Source: Saprospiraceae bacterium (GTDB taxonomy: Bacteria > Bacteroidota > Bacteroidia > Chitinophagales > Saprospiraceae). Taken from it: a DNA stretch of 64,000 bases. A program made the translations under genes and the position numbers. Shown here piece after piece: positions 26,843 to 36,000 of this stretch (position 1 is the stretch's first letter; every line of letters begins with the position of its first letter). Location of the stretch: contig JADKBS010000005.1 in NCBI GenBank assembly GCA_016714985.1, forward strand, positions 458,481-522,480. Reading direction: 5' to 3'. Under the pieces are notes generated by a model. The model searched no databases. It saw nothing but the letters and a program-made list of their open reading frames with translations, and had not been told where the DNA came from.

Positions 26843-26879
26843 AAAAAAGGCTTGCCGGGCGAACCGACAAGCCTTTTTT
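26843..26879 (-). terminator. Attenuator terminator of the his operon
   Basis: A 12-bp stem (26843-26854 with 26868-26879) extended inside by a GC-rich part, followed on the minus strand by a six-T run. It lies between the leader peptide and hisG, where an attenuator terminator is expected. Confidence 0.85.
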
Positions 26880-26904
26880 GAGCATGAAAAATGGTCATTT
26901 CACA

Positions 26905-26976
26905 TCAAAAAGCAAGACTGCTCGCCGGGTACGGTGAGTAGAAATGATGATGATGTGTATGGACGAATTGTGTCAT
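26905..26976 (-). CDS. hisL: Histidine operon leader peptide
   Basis: A 23-codon ORF reading MTQFVHTHHHHFYSPYPASS followed by LAF and TGA. Five of residues 6-11 are His, four of them consecutive. It sits 145 bp before hisG's coding start region and directly before an intrinsic terminator. This is the layout of ribosome-mediated attenuation: stalling at the His codons under starvation should favour read-through. The peptide is too short to appear in ordinary gene calls. The anti-terminator pairing was not worked out. Confidence 0.88.
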   Translation of the reverse strand: MTQFVHTHHHHFYSPYPASSLAF

Positions 26977-26984
26977 GATGGCGG

Positions 26985-27015
26985 CAAAGCTAATCGGGTT
27001 TTGGTTGTGATACAA
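26985..27015 (-). promoter_or_regulatory. Promoter of the his operon
   Basis: On the minus strand, TTG at 27015-27013, then 20 bp, then TAgcTTTG at 26992-26985: an exact Bacteroidota -33/-7 pair. The leader ATG at 26976 follows within about 10 bp, so the leader transcript would have a very short 5' UTR. Confidence 0.65.
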
Positions 27016-27256
27016 CATTGGTCAAATATTTTTTGGCCAAATGACTGAATCATGACTTTCCAATTGAGGGATTAGCCAAAAACCAATCTACAGAAAGGGG
27101 GAGAAAAATCCATTTTTTCATCCGTCTATTTGCCTTCTTAGCAATTGCGCCAAAAGAATGTGACCTTGGTTACACAGCTTGCTGGCGAATCGGCTTATTT
27201 TGCGCCATAATTACAGCACCTTTAGTGACCCTCTACCTTCATTATTCTGAAAGAAC

Positions 27257-29071
27257 GTGCAAATCAATCTCGCCGACAAAGTATTACAGCGCATTTTCCC
27301 TTTCCTCGAATGGTGGCCAGGGGTGAACAAGACCACGTTAAGGGCCGATTTGATGGCTGGCTTGACAGGTGCGGTCATCGTATTGCCTCAAGGTGTGGCA
27401 TTTGCTACGATTGCTGGCCTTCCCCCGATTTATGGGCTTTACACAGCAATGGTAACGCCCATCATTGCGGCGTTGTTTGGGTCTTCACGGCATTTGGTTT
27501 CGGGGCCTACGACAGCGATTTCGCTGGTGATTTTTGCGGCGCTGACGCAATTGGGCGCTGAACCAGGTACGGATGAATTTATTTCCAAAGCACTGACAAT
27601 CACCCTGTTGGCGGGTTTTTTCCAATTTATCCTGGGTGTAGGCCGCATGGGCACGCTCATCAATTTCGTTTCGCACGTGGTCGTGGTCGGCTTTACGGCT
27701 GGTGCAGCCTTGCTCATCATACAGAGCCAGTTGAAGCACTTGCTTGGTCTTGAAATTCCCGGTGGCAAATCCTTTGTGGACACTATTCGTGTGTTGGCCT
27801 TGAACATCCAACACTCCAACCCTTTTGCGGTGGGCATTGGGCTGTTCACCTTATTGCTCGCCATATTGTCCAAAAAGCTAATCCCGAAAATTCCAAACCT
27901 GTTGATAGCATTGGTTGGCGGTAGTCTTTTGGCGTTTGGCCTAATGCAACTACTTGGAAGTGAGGTTGTTGCCTTAAAAATGGTAGGCGAGGTAAAAGGT
28001 AGGCTACCAACGCCCTCTCTGCCCGATTTAAGCTTTGGTTCACTGACGCAATTGGCCCAAAGTGCCTTTGCCATTGCCCTTTTGGGCTTGATAGAGGCGG
28101 TGGCTATTGCCCGTTCCATCGCGGGGAAGTCGCAGCAACAGATAGATGGCAACCAAGAATTCATCGGACAAGGGCTGTCCAACATCATTGGCAGCTTTTT
28201 TTCCTGCTATGCGGGTTCAGGGTCGTTTACCCGAAGCGGATTAAATTATGCATCAGGGGCAAAGACGCCCCTTGCGGCTGTTTTTGCAGCGGTTATGCTC
28301 GCCGTCATCGTTTTGCTGGTAGCACCCCTGATAGCTTATATGCCCGTTGCAGCAATGGCGGGCGTTATTTTGATAGTTGCCTACAACTTGATTGATTTCA
28401 AGTTTGCAAAAACGGTGTATCGCTCCAGCCGACGACAAAGCATCGTAATGGCGATTACGTTCATTGCCACATTGGTTGCTGATTTGGAAATGGCAGTGAT
28501 TTTGGGGGTGATGTTCTCACTGATTTTTTTCCTACAAAAAGCCTCCACGCCAAACGTGGCAGTGATGTCGCCAGACCCTAACGACTCGAATAGGCGCTTT
28601 ACCTATCTATTGCGCAAGCCACTGCCAGAATGCCCCCAAGTGAAGTTCGTCCGTATTGACGGTTCCATTTTTTTTGGTTCGGTCAACCATGTTTCCAATG
28701 AAATCAGGGAGTTGGTGGATGAACAGGCACCAGCGGTACACACGCTGGTGATAGTCGCCCAAGGCATCAACTTTATTGATGTGGCGGGGTCGGAGTGGTG
28801 CTTACAGGAAGCCAAACGTTGGAAACAGAAAGGTGGAGGACTGTATTTCACGGGCCTGAAACTTATTGCGCAGGAGACGATGATTCGGGGCGGGTTCAGG
28901 GAGGAAATTGGCGAAGACCATTTTTTTGTTTCCAAGGAGCTGGCCTTGAAGGCCATTATTCCCAAGTTGCGGGACGAAATATGCGCAACTTGCACTAAAC
29001 GTATTTTTCAAGAGTGCGTGAATAAGCCTTGTTTGGTGGACAACGGGCAATCAATTGAAATCGTCGTCTAA
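27257..29071 (+). CDS. SulP-family anion transporter with STAS domain
   Basis: A 604-residue inner-membrane transporter of the SLC26/SulP family (sulfate, bicarbonate or other anions). About 10-14 helices are seen to residue ~430, starting with the LTGAVIVLPQGVAFATIAGLPPIYGLY signature region (shown here for position: residues 34-60). The C-terminal STAS domain (about 450-560) has VRIDGSIFFGSV and INFIDVAGSEW. The last ~25 residues contain four Cys (CATCTKRIFQECVNKPC), an unusual tail. The start codon is GTG. The substrate is not determinable. Confidence 0.92.
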   Translation: MQINLADKVLQRIFPFLEWWPGVNKTTLRADLMAGLTGAVIVLPQGVAFATIAGLPPIYGLYTAMVTPIIAALFGSSRHLVSGPTTAISLVIFAALTQLGAEPGTDEFISKALTITLLAGFFQFILGVGRMGTLINFVSHVVVVGFTAGAALLIIQSQLKHLLGLEIPGGKSFVDTIRVLALNIQHSNPFAVGIGLFTLLLAILSKKLIPKIPNLLIALVGGSLLAFGLMQLLGSEVVALKMVGEVKGRLPTPSLPDLSFGSLTQLAQSAFAIALLGLIEAVAIARSIAGKSQQQIDGNQEFIGQGLSNIIGSFFSCYAGSGSFTRSGLNYASGAKTPLAAVFAAVMLAVIVLLVAPLIAYMPVAAMAGVILIVAYNLIDFKFAKTVYRSSRRQSIVMAITFIATLVADLEMAVILGVMFSLIFFLQKASTPNVAVMSPDPNDSNRRFTYLLRKPLPECPQVKFVRIDGSIFFGSVNHVSNEIRELVDEQAPAVHTLVIVAQGINFIDVAGSEWCLQEAKRWKQKGGGLYFTGLKLIAQETMIRGGFREEIGEDHFFVSKELALKAIIPKLRDEICATCTKRIFQECVNKPCLVDNGQSIEIVV

Positions 29072-29269
29072 ATCATCCCAATGCTTCCAGAGAATATAAA
29101 TGGTAAAGCGTATTAACAGCGTCAAGATGATGTACAAATCAAACCTGAAGCCCATACTCACCTTGTTGAAGGCTTTGTGGTGCTCAAGGAATTTCATTAG
29201 AACGACGTAAGCAATCCACGCGGAGGTAAGGACATACAAATAATCTTTGTCTTTGTGCTTTTGCTCCAT
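29051..29269 (-). CDS. Small two-helix membrane protein
   Basis: 72 residues with two hydrophobic segments (about 11-27 and 44-60) and an acidic C-terminus (DDLDDDFN). It overlaps the end of the upstream SulP gene by 21 bp on the opposite strand. The family was not recognised. The composition is protein-like and it has a normal ATG, but the convergent overlap lowers certainty. Confidence 0.5.
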   Translation of the reverse strand: MEQKHKDKDYLYVLTSAWIAYVVLMKFLEHHKAFNKVSMGFRFDLYIILTLLIRFTIYILWKHWDDLDDDFN

Positions 29270-29602
29270 TGCTTAGGTGTCTATTCGGGCTGCTAAGTTT
29301 GTCTATTTACATCATCAGACATTGTGAATTGCGACAAAATGAATGTACTCATCTAACCTGCAAGATGAAATAAAAAATCACGCAAAATGTCAGTTTTTCT
29401 AATCCTACGACGCTTTGACTCAAAATTATTTGATTGGGTTTTGATTGCCGTTTAGGCAGTATTTATGGAACGGCAGGTAAACACAATTTAAACATGCTTG
29501 CGGCGTAAAAGTAATTGCGCAACTTATGGATTCTCCAACGCCTCGATTTTTTTTTGAGAATCTTGAATAATCTGCCCACTTTTGACGCCATTTTGCATCA
29601 AT
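29270..29602. other. Intergenic region before the methyltransferase
   Basis: About 330 bp, A/T-rich. No ORF, repeat or convincing promoter was seen. Confidence 0.4.
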
Positions 29603-30517
29603 ATGGCCAAAAAAAAAGAAGGTACGACAACAAGTTCATTTGGAACAAGCGGGAGGATAAACCATGATTCGACCAAATTCTACAATTCCAGGCTATACTC
29701 GGAATTGAATGGCCAACCTGTTCAGCAGAACCCAGCCAATCCTTTCCCAACTGCATTTGAGAACCAAATCATCACTGCGAACGCCGCCGAGATGATGGAG
29801 CTACCAGACGACTCAGTTCACCTCATGATTACCTCCCCGCCCTACAATGCCACGAAGGACTACGACGAGGACCTGACCTTGTTGGAGTACCTCGAATTTC
29901 TGCGGCAAGTATTCACGGAAACGTATCGGGTGCTGGTGCCTGGCGGGAGGGCTTGTATCAACCTCGCCAATTTGGGCCGCAAGCCCTATATCCCGCTCAC
30001 CTCGCACGTCGTGCTATTGATGCAGGAAATCGGCTTCGTCATGCGGGGCGAAATCATCTGGGACAAAGGCGCAAGTTCCACTTCCAGCACGGCTTGGGGG
30101 AGCTGGCAGAGTGCCTCCAACCCCATTCTCCGGGACGTTCATGAGTATATCCTGATCTTCTCGAAAGGAGATTACAAAAGGCACCTCACAAAAAAAGAAC
30201 AAGCTACCAAGCGCAACACCATTGGCAGGGACGAGTTTTTGGATTGGACTAAGACCATCTGGCAGATGAACGCCGAGTCGGCAAGGCGCATCGGACACCC
30301 TGCACCATTTCCGATAGAATTGCCACACAGGCTTATCCAGCTTTATTCATTTGAAACGGACATCGTGCTCGACCCGTTCATGGGCAGTGGCACGACGGCA
30401 GTGGCCGCATTGCGGAGCGGCAGGAAGTTTATCGGCTATGAAATCGTGGAGGAGTATGTGGCATTGGCCAATAAGCGGATTGCTGCGATTAACTTGCCTG
30501 CAAAACATACTCCTTAA
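29603..30517 (+). CDS. Site-specific DNA methyltransferase (beta-type, probably N4-cytosine)
   Basis: A 304-residue SAM-dependent methylase. The catalytic SPPY motif (ITSPPYNATKDYDEDL, about residues 75-90) comes before the SAM-binding motif I (DPFMGSGTTAVAAL, near 250-265), the order of beta-class enzymes. SPPY favours N4-cytosine. No restriction endonuclease is adjacent, so this is an orphan methylase. The start at 29603 (MAKKKEGTTTSSFG) is preferred. Its 3' end overlaps the convergent SulP gene by 29 bp. The recognition site is unknown. Confidence 0.9.
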   Translation: MAKKKEGTTTSSFGTSGRINHDSTKFYNSRLYSELNGQPVQQNPANPFPTAFENQIITANAAEMMELPDDSVHLMITSPPYNATKDYDEDLTLLEYLEFLRQVFTETYRVLVPGGRACINLANLGRKPYIPLTSHVVLLMQEIGFVMRGEIIWDKGASSTSSTAWGSWQSASNPILRDVHEYILIFSKGDYKRHLTKKEQATKRNTIGRDEFLDWTKTIWQMNAESARRIGHPAPFPIELPHRLIQLYSFETDIVLDPFMGSGTTAVAALRSGRKFIGYEIVEEYVALANKRIAAINLPAKHTP

Positions 30518-32219
30518 AGTCTTTCACAGTGCCATTCGCCATTTTTCCATCATAGGCATCAATCGCTTGCTGGTTGCTCATGAAAAAGCATTCATTTCCG
30601 ATGTAATCGGTTAGTTCCCAACGGTTTAGCGTGTCCCGAACTGGGCCGATTACGCTCGTGAGATGCAGCCCTACACCTCGATTGCGAAGCCCTTCTACCC
30701 ATTCTTGCAAGGCGTGGATGGCACTGCTGTCCAAATGGCTGATACTATCGGCATTGAGCACCACGAGGCGTAGTGCATCGCCCTTGCGGGCAACTAGTTC
30801 GCCCATTTTATCTTTGAAATAATTGATGTTGGAGAAATAAAGCGGGCCGTCAAAGCGCACAACCAACACATCTTTTCGGTCTTCCAAATTGTCGAACCTT
30901 TGAACGTTGCGGTAAAAACTACTGCCTGGCACCCTGCCCAACACCGCTACGTGCGGCCTCGTCGAGCGATAGATGACCATGCCCAAAGACAATATCACGC
31001 CAGCACCTATGCCTGTTTCTATGCCGAGCGACAGTGTGATGAGGAAGGTTGCGGCCAGCATCCAAAAATCCGATCGGTCGTTGTGCCAAAGATGCTTGGC
31101 TTCTTTCACGTCAATCAAACCAGAAACAGCGACCAAGATGACTGCTGCCAGTACAGCGTTGGGAAGGTTGTGGAAAAGCGGCGTGAGGAACAGCAGGGTC
31201 AATACTATTAGCGCTGCGCTGATAAGGCTTGCAAGGCCGGTTTTTGCGCCGGCTTGGTCGTTCACGGCGGTGCGGCTGAACCCACCTGTGACGGGCATGC
31301 CTTGAAAAAATGCTGCCCCAAAATTGGCCAATCCGAGGCCGACCAGCTCTTGGTTGGCGTTCACTTGGTAGTCTTTGTGCTTGCTTTGGATCGCTTTTGC
31401 TACTGCAAAGCTTTCCATGAACCCAACCAATGCGATGGTCAGTGCAACTGGGAGCAGTGATTGCAGCGCACCTAAATCAAAGGAGGGCATGGACAAGCCC
31501 GGCAGGCCCGAAGGCACTTTCCCCACGATTTTCAACCCCTGCGCCTCCAAGCCAAATAAGCTCACTGCCACAATGCCAAGCACAACGGCCACCAGCGCAC
31601 CGGGCAGGGCTTTGTGGATTTTCTTTGAAAATTTGATGACGAAAATGGCCGCTATGCCAATGCCGAGTGCCAGCAAGTTCGTCTCGCCGATATGTTGCGC
31701 AGCAGCGATGACGATTTCATGGGCGTGCTCGCTGTTCGGTATTTTGATGCCGAGCAGGTGCTTCAACTGGCTCAATCCGATGATGATGGCTGCCGCCGAT
31801 GTGAATCCGCTGATGACCGGGTGGCTCAGGAAATTGACCAAGAAACCCAGCCGGAAAATGCCCATCAGGAACTGAAGCGCTCCTACCATGAACGCCAGTG
31901 TGAGCGCCAACAACAAGTAAGCCTCTGGCGTCTCTGGTTTCAAGGCCCCGATGCCAGCAGCGGTCAGCAGCGAAACCATTGCCACAGGCCCTACGGCCAA
32001 CTGCCGGGAGGTTCCAAAAAAGGCATATAAAACAAGCGGTATCGTAGCTGCATATAAACCATGAATCGGTTCCAATCCGGCCAACATGGCATAGGCCATA
32101 CCCTGTGGAATGAGCATCACGCCAACCGTCAGGCCCGCCGATAGGTCGCCGGAAAGCCATTCCTTTTTGTAGTTGGGGAGCCAGTCGAGGGCCGGGATGA
32201 AGGATTTTATGTTGAGCAT
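30489..32219 (-). CDS. SulP-family anion transporter with STAS domain
   Basis: A 576-residue SLC26/SulP transporter. LTVGVMLIPQGMAYAMLAG followed by LEPIHGLYAA is the family signature. GMPVTGGFSRTAVNDQAGAKT matches the conserved substrate-site region better than in the first SulP gene. The C-terminal STAS domain (about 440-550) has VVRFDGPLYFSNINYF and ISHLDSSAIHAL. It is a second, clearly diverged paralogue of the gene at 27257 and differs by lacking the Cys-rich tail. Confidence 0.93.
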   Translation of the reverse strand: MLNIKSFIPALDWLPNYKKEWLSGDLSAGLTVGVMLIPQGMAYAMLAGLEPIHGLYAATIPLVLYAFFGTSRQLAVGPVAMVSLLTAAGIGALKPETPEAYLLLALTLAFMVGALQFLMGIFRLGFLVNFLSHPVISGFTSAAAIIIGLSQLKHLLGIKIPNSEHAHEIVIAAAQHIGETNLLALGIGIAAIFVIKFSKKIHKALPGALVAVVLGIVAVSLFGLEAQGLKIVGKVPSGLPGLSMPSFDLGALQSLLPVALTIALVGFMESFAVAKAIQSKHKDYQVNANQELVGLGLANFGAAFFQGMPVTGGFSRTAVNDQAGAKTGLASLISAALIVLTLLFLTPLFHNLPNAVLAAVILVAVSGLIDVKEAKHLWHNDRSDFWMLAATFLITLSLGIETGIGAGVILSLGMVIYRSTRPHVAVLGRVPGSSFYRNVQRFDNLEDRKDVLVVRFDGPLYFSNINYFKDKMGELVARKGDALRLVVLNADSISHLDSSAIHALQEWVEGLRNRGVGLHLTSVIGPVRDTLNRWELTDYIGNECFFMSNQQAIDAYDGKMANGTVKDFKEYVLQAS

Positions 32220-32262
32220 TTTTATATATTTTGTGTGGCAATGCCAACTTCAAATTGTCCCG

Positions 32263-32270
32263 CAAAATTA
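32263..32270 (-). promoter_or_regulatory. Putative -7 element (TAatTTTG) for the second SulP gene
   Basis: Exact TAnnTTTG on the minus strand about 45 bp before the start codon. No clear -33 partner. Confidence 0.4.
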
Positions 32271-32322
32271 CGCCCCCCATGATTTTAGTCATGTGATGCA
32301 AATTACACAGCAACAAGGTGAG

Positions 32323-32330
32323 TACTTTTG
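32323..32330 (+). promoter_or_regulatory. Putative -7 element (TActTTTG) for the CoA-transferase gene
   Basis: Exact TAnnTTTG 18 bp before the start at 32348. With the element at 32263 it would make a divergent promoter pair in a 128-bp gap. Confidence 0.4.
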
Positions 32331-32347
32331 TGGACATTTTTCAAAGA

Positions 32348-33423
32348 ATGCAAAATCAAATCTTCAAAGGTTTAAAAGTCGTCGAACTATCCAGCGTGCT
32401 GGCAGGCCCCGCCGTCGGGATGTTCTTCGCCGAACTGGGCGCAGAAGTCATCAAAGTGGAGAACAAGACCACGGGTGGCGACACGACCCGCCATTGGAAA
32501 ATGCCCAGCGAAGACCCTGCCAACCCTGATTCAGCCTATTTCTACTCGGTGAATTGGGGCAAGCAGCACGCCTTCCTCGACCTTACGCAAGTGGCCGAAC
32601 GAGCGCAATTGATGCAATGGCTGCAAGAAGCTGATGTGGTCATTTCCAACTTCAAAAAAGGTGGGGCCGCCAAACTCGGCCTCGATTGTGTTTCGCTGGC
32701 GCAATGGAACCCCCGGCTCATCTATGCCAGCATCAGTGCATACGGCGAAGATGACCTGCGCCCCGGCTTCGATGTGGCCATCCAAGCCGAAACGGGCTGG
32801 ATGTTCATGAACGGCGAAGCGGGCGGCCCACCGGTGAAGATGCCCGTGGCACTGATGGATTTGCTCGCTGCTCACCAATTAAAGGAGGGCATACTGGTGG
32901 CATTGCTGCAACGGGAGCGCACGGGAAAGGGCAGCGAAGTCACTGTTTCTCTCTTTGATACTGGCGTGGCTTCCTCGCCAACCAAGCGACCAACTGGCTC
33001 AACCTCGCCCACCTGCCACAGCGAATTGGCAGTCGCCACCCGAATATTGCGCCTTATGGCGAAGTGTTTACGACCCAAGATGATAAATTGCTCATCGTCT
33101 CGGCGGGCACGGAGCAGCAGTTCCGCTCGCTTTGTTTTTTATTGGATGCTTCGCAATTAGCTGAAAATGAGCATTTTGCGACGAATTCGCTGCGCCTCGA
33201 ACACCGGGATGAACTTGCTTCGCAACTGCAAGCCGCCTTCCGCTGTTTCACTGCCGAGGTGATTTTGGAACGCTGCCAAGTCGCCTCAGTGCCGGTCGCC
33301 CCGATTCGGAATTTGCAGGAGGTGTTCGATTTGCCCGCTGCACAGGACTTGGTTTTGGAGGAAAAAACCGAGGCTGGGGGCGTTAGCAAGCGGGTGCGGA
33401 CGGCGATTTTCAAGCTGAAATAA
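32348..33423 (+). CDS. Family III CoA-transferase (CaiB/BaiF), frameshifted
   Basis: The enzyme moves CoA between carboxylic acids. The first part (MQNQIFKGLKVVELSSVLAG, then GMFFAELGAEVIKVE) is a typical CaiB/BaiF start with the catalytic Asp region in GFDVAIQAETGWM. Near 32972-32976 one base is missing: the frame turns into nonsense (SPTKRPTGSTSPT) and stops at 33160. The next frame continues the family sequence (ANQATNWLNLAHLPQRIGSR, then PNIAPYGEV) to 33423. With one extra C the product is about 358 residues, a little short for the family. Real mutation or sequencing indel. Confidence 0.8.
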
Positions 33424-33440
33424 CTTGTACTGCACTTGTT

Positions 33441-33587
33441 TTGATTGACGATTGATGAATACATGATACATGATTGTTGATGGGGTTTTTGATTGTTGAT
33501 TTTGGATGTTTAGCACCGGAAATTTTTGAAGAACAGGACGCCAACATCAAAAACCAACAATCGTGTAATCAACAATCGTCAATCAAA
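33441..33587. repeat. gattgttgattgacgatt word palindrome before the YggS-like gene
   Basis: The left arm 33441-33500 (gattgacgattgatgaatac...) and right arm 33543-33587 (aatcaacaatcgtcaatcaa) form an imperfect palindrome. The right arm appears to have become the 5' coding part of the next gene. Same word class as 22034. Confidence 0.8.
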
Positions 33588-34269
33588 TTTCAAGATATCT
33601 ACTTTTAAACTATCAAAATATGCTCAAAAAAATCCTGCCCAGCTCGCCTCCACCCAAACCAAGCTCATCGCCGTATCGAAAACCCAACCGCTGGAGCGGG
33701 TGATGGAGTTGTACGAACGTGGCCAGCACATTTTTGGGGAGAACAAAGTGCAGGAACTCGTGGCCAAGTATGAGGCATTGCCCAAGGACATCGAGTGGCA
33801 CCTCATTGGGCATTTGCAGACGAACAAGGTGAAGTACATCGCTCCTTTTGTGGCTTGCATCCAATCGGTGGACAGTTGGAAGCTGCTTGCTGAAATTGAC
33901 AAGCAGGCCGCCAAGCATGGCCGGGTGATTGATTGTCTGTTGCAATTCCATGTGGCGGAGGAGGAAACGAAGTTCGGCTTGGATGAAAACGAGGCAGCAG
34001 AATTGCTCCAAAACCCAGGTTTTCAAGTCCTAAAAAACGTGCGAATCACAGGCGTGATGGGCATGGCCACTTTCACCGATGACCAAACCTTGGTACGGCG
34101 GGAGTTCCAGCATTTGCGCAGCATTTTTGAAAAACTTAAAGCCCGTTTCTTTGCGGAGCAACCCAGTTTCAAGGAAATCTCCATGGGAATGAGCGGCGAT
34201 TACCTGCTGGCCATTGCCGAGGGCAGCACCATGGTGCGGGTGGGTACGCTGTTGTTTGGTGCCAGGTGA
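33526..34269 (+). CDS. YggS-family PLP-binding protein, N-terminus uncertain
   Basis: A cytosolic PLP-homeostasis protein (alanine racemase N-fold). KLIAVSKTQPLERVMELYE holds the PLP-binding Lys; HIFGENKVQELVAK, WHLIGHLQTNKVKYI and ISMGMSGDYLLAIAEGSTMV are family signatures. The only in-frame ATG (33526) lies inside the repeat, so about 25-30 N-terminal residues would be repeat-encoded. Another ATG at 33620 would fit if the following A7 run had one more A. Either the repeat replaced the natural 5' end or there is an indel. Confidence 0.82.
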   Translation: MKNRTPTSKTNNRVINNRQSNFKISTFKLSKYAQKNPAQLASTQTKLIAVSKTQPLERVMELYERGQHIFGENKVQELVAKYEALPKDIEWHLIGHLQTNKVKYIAPFVACIQSVDSWKLLAEIDKQAAKHGRVIDCLLQFHVAEEETKFGLDENEAAELLQNPGFQVLKNVRITGVMGMATFTDDQTLVRREFQHLRSIFEKLKARFFAEQPSFKEISMGMSGDYLLAIAEGSTMVRVGTLLFGAR

Positions 34270-34357
34270 GTGAAATAAAACCTTCCATCATCCTAAGCGT
34301 TTACCCCAAAGTCCGCAACTTTGCCCCCACGCAGCAGTGCGCTGCCAAAATAATTTT

Positions 34358-35833
34358 ATGAAAAAAGCAACAACGCTTGGCGAACTCAAGGCCACTGGTT
34401 ACCGCTCCCGTTCCGTGAAGGACGAGCTTCGCCAAAACCTCATACAGAAACTGAAAAAAAAGCAGAAGGTGTTTGAAGGCATCTTTGGCTTCGAAGACAC
34501 CGTGCTGCCCGACATCGAGCGGGCGATGCTGAGCCGTCATAATATCGTACTGCTCGGCTTGCGGGGCCAGGCCAAGACCCGTATCGCCCGGATGCTGGTA
34601 CAACTCTTGGACGAATGGATGCCCATCGTGGCAGGCAGTGAACTGAACGACGACCCGCTGGCGCCCATCTCCCGCTTTGCCTTTGATTTGATTGCCGAAA
34701 AAGGCGATGACACCCCCATCGAATGGGTACACCGCAACGACCGCTACGTGGAAAAACTGGCCACGCCCGACGTGAGCATTGCCGACCTGGTGGGCGATGT
34801 TGACCCTATAAAGGCAGCGACCTTGAAGTTGCCTTATTCCGATGAGCGAGTCATCCATTACGGACTTATACCGAGGTCGCACCGCAGTATCTTTGTCATC
34901 AACGAGTTGCCAGATTTGCAGGCCCGAATCCAAGTGGCTCTGTTCAATATCTTGCAAGAAGGAGACATGCAAATCCGTGGCTTCAAGCTACGTTTGCCGC
35001 TTCAAATCCAGTTCGTTTTCACCGCCAACCCAGAAGATTATACGAACCGGGGCAGCATCATCACACCACTTAAAGACCGAATTGAAAGCCAAATCCTGAC
35101 ACATTACCCCCGCACCTTGGAGGTGGCGCAGCGCATCACACAGCAGGAGGCCAAGCTGGCACCGGAGCAGTTGAAGTCTGTGAAGGTGCCGCCCGTTTTG
35201 CAGGTTTTGTTGGAGCAAATCAGTTTTACGGCCCGTGAAAGCGAGTTGGTGGACGAAAAAAGCGGCGTCTCCGCACGTATCAGCATCAGCGGTTACGAAA
35301 ACCTAGTCAGCACTGCCGAGCGGCGCATGTTGATCAATGGCGAGAAAACAGCCATTGTCCGCATGACCGATTTTTGGGGCGTCATTCCAGCCATTACGGG
35401 CAAGGTGGAATTGGTTTACGAGGGCGAGCAAGAAGGCCCCTATTCCGTGGCGCTTGAACTGATTGGCGACTCAATCAAGGATATTTTCCTTCAATATTTC
35501 CCCGACCCCGACAAATTGCGGAAGGGGCGTGAAAGTGATCCTTACGGCATCATAAAGGCTTGGTTTTCAGGCGGCAATGCCGTTAACCTGCTCAACGATA
35601 TCAATGACCAGGACTTCCGAAAGGAACTCGACCGAGTGGCTGGCCTTCGCCGCTTTGTGGAAGGATTCGACACGCCGAAGGACGATGTTTATACTTTTAT
35701 GGAATTGGTGTTGCATGGCCTTTCGGAATGCAATGTCATCAACAAGAACTTCGTGGAGGCAACCTTGACCTTCAATGACTCGCTGGCCGATATGCTGAAC
35801 GGGGAGGACGACGATGATGATGAGGGGTTTTAG
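34358..35833 (+). CDS. MoxR/ChlI-like AAA+ ATPase
   Basis: A 491-residue ATPase of the magnesium-chelatase/MoxR group. A Walker A-type loop is LLGLRGQAKTRIARML (about residues 62-78) and Walker B is SIFVINELPDL (about 183). The PS1BH-like LPLQIQFVFTANPEDYTNR and an arginine-finger region LKDRIESQILTHYPR follow. The C-terminus is strongly acidic (NGEDDDDDEGF). Such ATPases usually act with a VWA-domain partner; none is adjacent. Exact role unknown. Confidence 0.85.
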   Translation: MKKATTLGELKATGYRSRSVKDELRQNLIQKLKKKQKVFEGIFGFEDTVLPDIERAMLSRHNIVLLGLRGQAKTRIARMLVQLLDEWMPIVAGSELNDDPLAPISRFAFDLIAEKGDDTPIEWVHRNDRYVEKLATPDVSIADLVGDVDPIKAATLKLPYSDERVIHYGLIPRSHRSIFVINELPDLQARIQVALFNILQEGDMQIRGFKLRLPLQIQFVFTANPEDYTNRGSIITPLKDRIESQILTHYPRTLEVAQRITQQEAKLAPEQLKSVKVPPVLQVLLEQISFTARESELVDEKSGVSARISISGYENLVSTAERRMLINGEKTAIVRMTDFWGVIPAITGKVELVYEGEQEGPYSVALELIGDSIKDIFLQYFPDPDKLRKGRESDPYGIIKAWFSGGNAVNLLNDINDQDFRKELDRVAGLRRFVEGFDTPKDDVYTFMELVLHGLSECNVINKNFVEATLTFNDSLADMLNGEDDDDDEGF

Positions 35834-35836
35834 TCG

Positions 35837-35866
35837 AATGATAAATGATAAATGATGAATAAATAG
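35837..35866. repeat. atgataaatgataaatgatg word array after the ATPase gene
   Basis: A single arm starting 4 bp after the stop codon. Its word (atgataa/atgatgaa) is that of the full palindrome at 51870. Confidence 0.5.
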
Positions 35867-35869
35867 CTA

Positions 35870-35885
35870 TCCCGGCTTGTCGGGA
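35870..35885. repeat. Mini-hairpin tcccggcttgtcggga
   Basis: A 16-bp element with a tcccg/cggga stem. Two relatives lie at 41724-41739 and 41759-41774. Confidence 0.5.
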
Positions 35886-36000
35886 ATGAAATTGAAAGGC
35901 TTTGATTAAACAAGTTTTTGCAAAGTGAAGTGGTTGAAATTGTTTACTTCAATTATGCTGAATTAGTATTAATCAGGATTTTATTTTGAAAGTAAAAGCA

